This document shows positions 61,893-64,000 of a stretch of DNA of 64,000 nt, piece after piece (within the stretch, counting starts at the first letter, position 1; each line of letters opens with the position of its first letter). Made by a program: the position numbers and the translations under genes. The notes below the pieces were generated by a model. The model was given only the letters and a program-made list of their open reading frames with translations, was not told the DNA's origin and made no database searches. The stretch is from Roseburia sp. 831b (GTDB lineage: Bacteria; Bacillota; Clostridia; Lachnospirales; Lachnospiraceae): the NCBI RefSeq assembly GCF_001940165.2, contig NZ_CP135162.1, positions 1,621,001 to 1,685,000 on the forward strand, read 5' to 3'.

Positions 61893-62097
61893 GTTCGTGT
61901 ATATTCAAAACTTCATACAGATTTTTCTAAGAAACGCTTTTTAATTATAAGATGGTCATCTCAAATGCTTCGCATTTTCGATGATTTTGCTACGCAAAAT
62001 TCTGTCTGTATCAAGAACCAGCTCCACAGGCAAGCCTGTTCCTCTGCTTCTTAATCCATCCAACCATCTTTCTGAGCGAATCTATTCGCTCTGCTTT
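61893..62097. other. Spacer between 23S rRNA and terminator without 5S rRNA
   Basis: This holds two short hairpins (ATGCTTCGCAT type and CAGGCAAGCCTG type) but no sequence resembling 5S rRNA and no tRNA cloverleaf that I could find on either strand. Confidence 0.55.

Positions 62098-64000
<1,903 letters not shown>

Overview
The window looks like a chromosomal segment of a strictly anaerobic, low-GC Firmicute of the family Lachnospiraceae (Roseburia/Agathobacter-like; family is an inference). The signs are a group-B [FeFe]-hydrogenase, 2-hydroxyacyl-CoA dehydratase subunits, a corrinoid-activator-like ASKHA protein, a CIRCE-controlled groESL operon, and GGAGG-type ribosome binding sites before most genes. 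Most of the sequence is ordinary chromosome; the clearly accessory stretch is about 56.9-60.5 kb.

Layout. 0-12 kb: groEL (its last residues lie off the left edge) and groES under CIRCE control, galactokinase with a divergent AraC-type regulator, an alpha/beta-hydrolase-like protein, a chemoreceptor, and a very large secreted, probably wall-anchored GH53 endo-galactanase. Galactan degradation and galactose phosphorylation form a theme. 12-21 kb: group-B [FeFe]-hydrogenase, a FucI-family isomerase plus FGGY kinase with a divergent LacI repressor and two visible operators, a dicarboxylate/amino-acid symporter and an RmlD-like reductase. 21-27.5 kb: redox and metal maturation: hypA, a large iron-sulfur flavoprotein, hypB, a RACo-like ASKHA protein and a small MetH-activation-like protein. 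27.6-35 kb: a degenerate GGDEF membrane protein, a rhodanese-TtcA fusion, an RNA methyltransferase, a Na/Pi cotransporter with PhoU domain, and a 2-isopropylmalate synthase fused to an AraC DNA-binding domain. 35.6-44 kb: a TetM/EF-G-like GTPase fused to a YacP/Rae1-like NYN domain, a polysaccharide deacetylase, a MATE exporter, and an orphan sugar-binding lipoprotein paired with a chemoreceptor.

44-57 kb is one long minus-strand run with gaps under 60 nt: two 2-hydroxyacyl-CoA dehydratase subunits, rsmH, jetA, jetB, jetC, an M14 carboxypeptidase and a HelD-like helicase. The jetABC genes encode a Wadjet/MksBEF-type SMC complex, but no jetD nuclease gene is present in the window. 57-60.5 kb holds a frameshifted polymorphic-toxin remnant with an apparently intact immunity-type gene and an IS element. 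The right end has an acyltransferase and the 3' two thirds of a 23S rRNA gene on the minus strand.

Three copies of one hairpin element (two of about 314 bp, one 73-bp deletion derivative) lie between genes at 2.3, 18.3 and 40.9 kb. The two arms change together in each copy. The most interesting leads are the LeuA-AraC fusion, the EF-G-like/NYN fusion, the jetD-less jetABC run, and this hairpin family. All functions are read from sequence motifs only; no database search was run.
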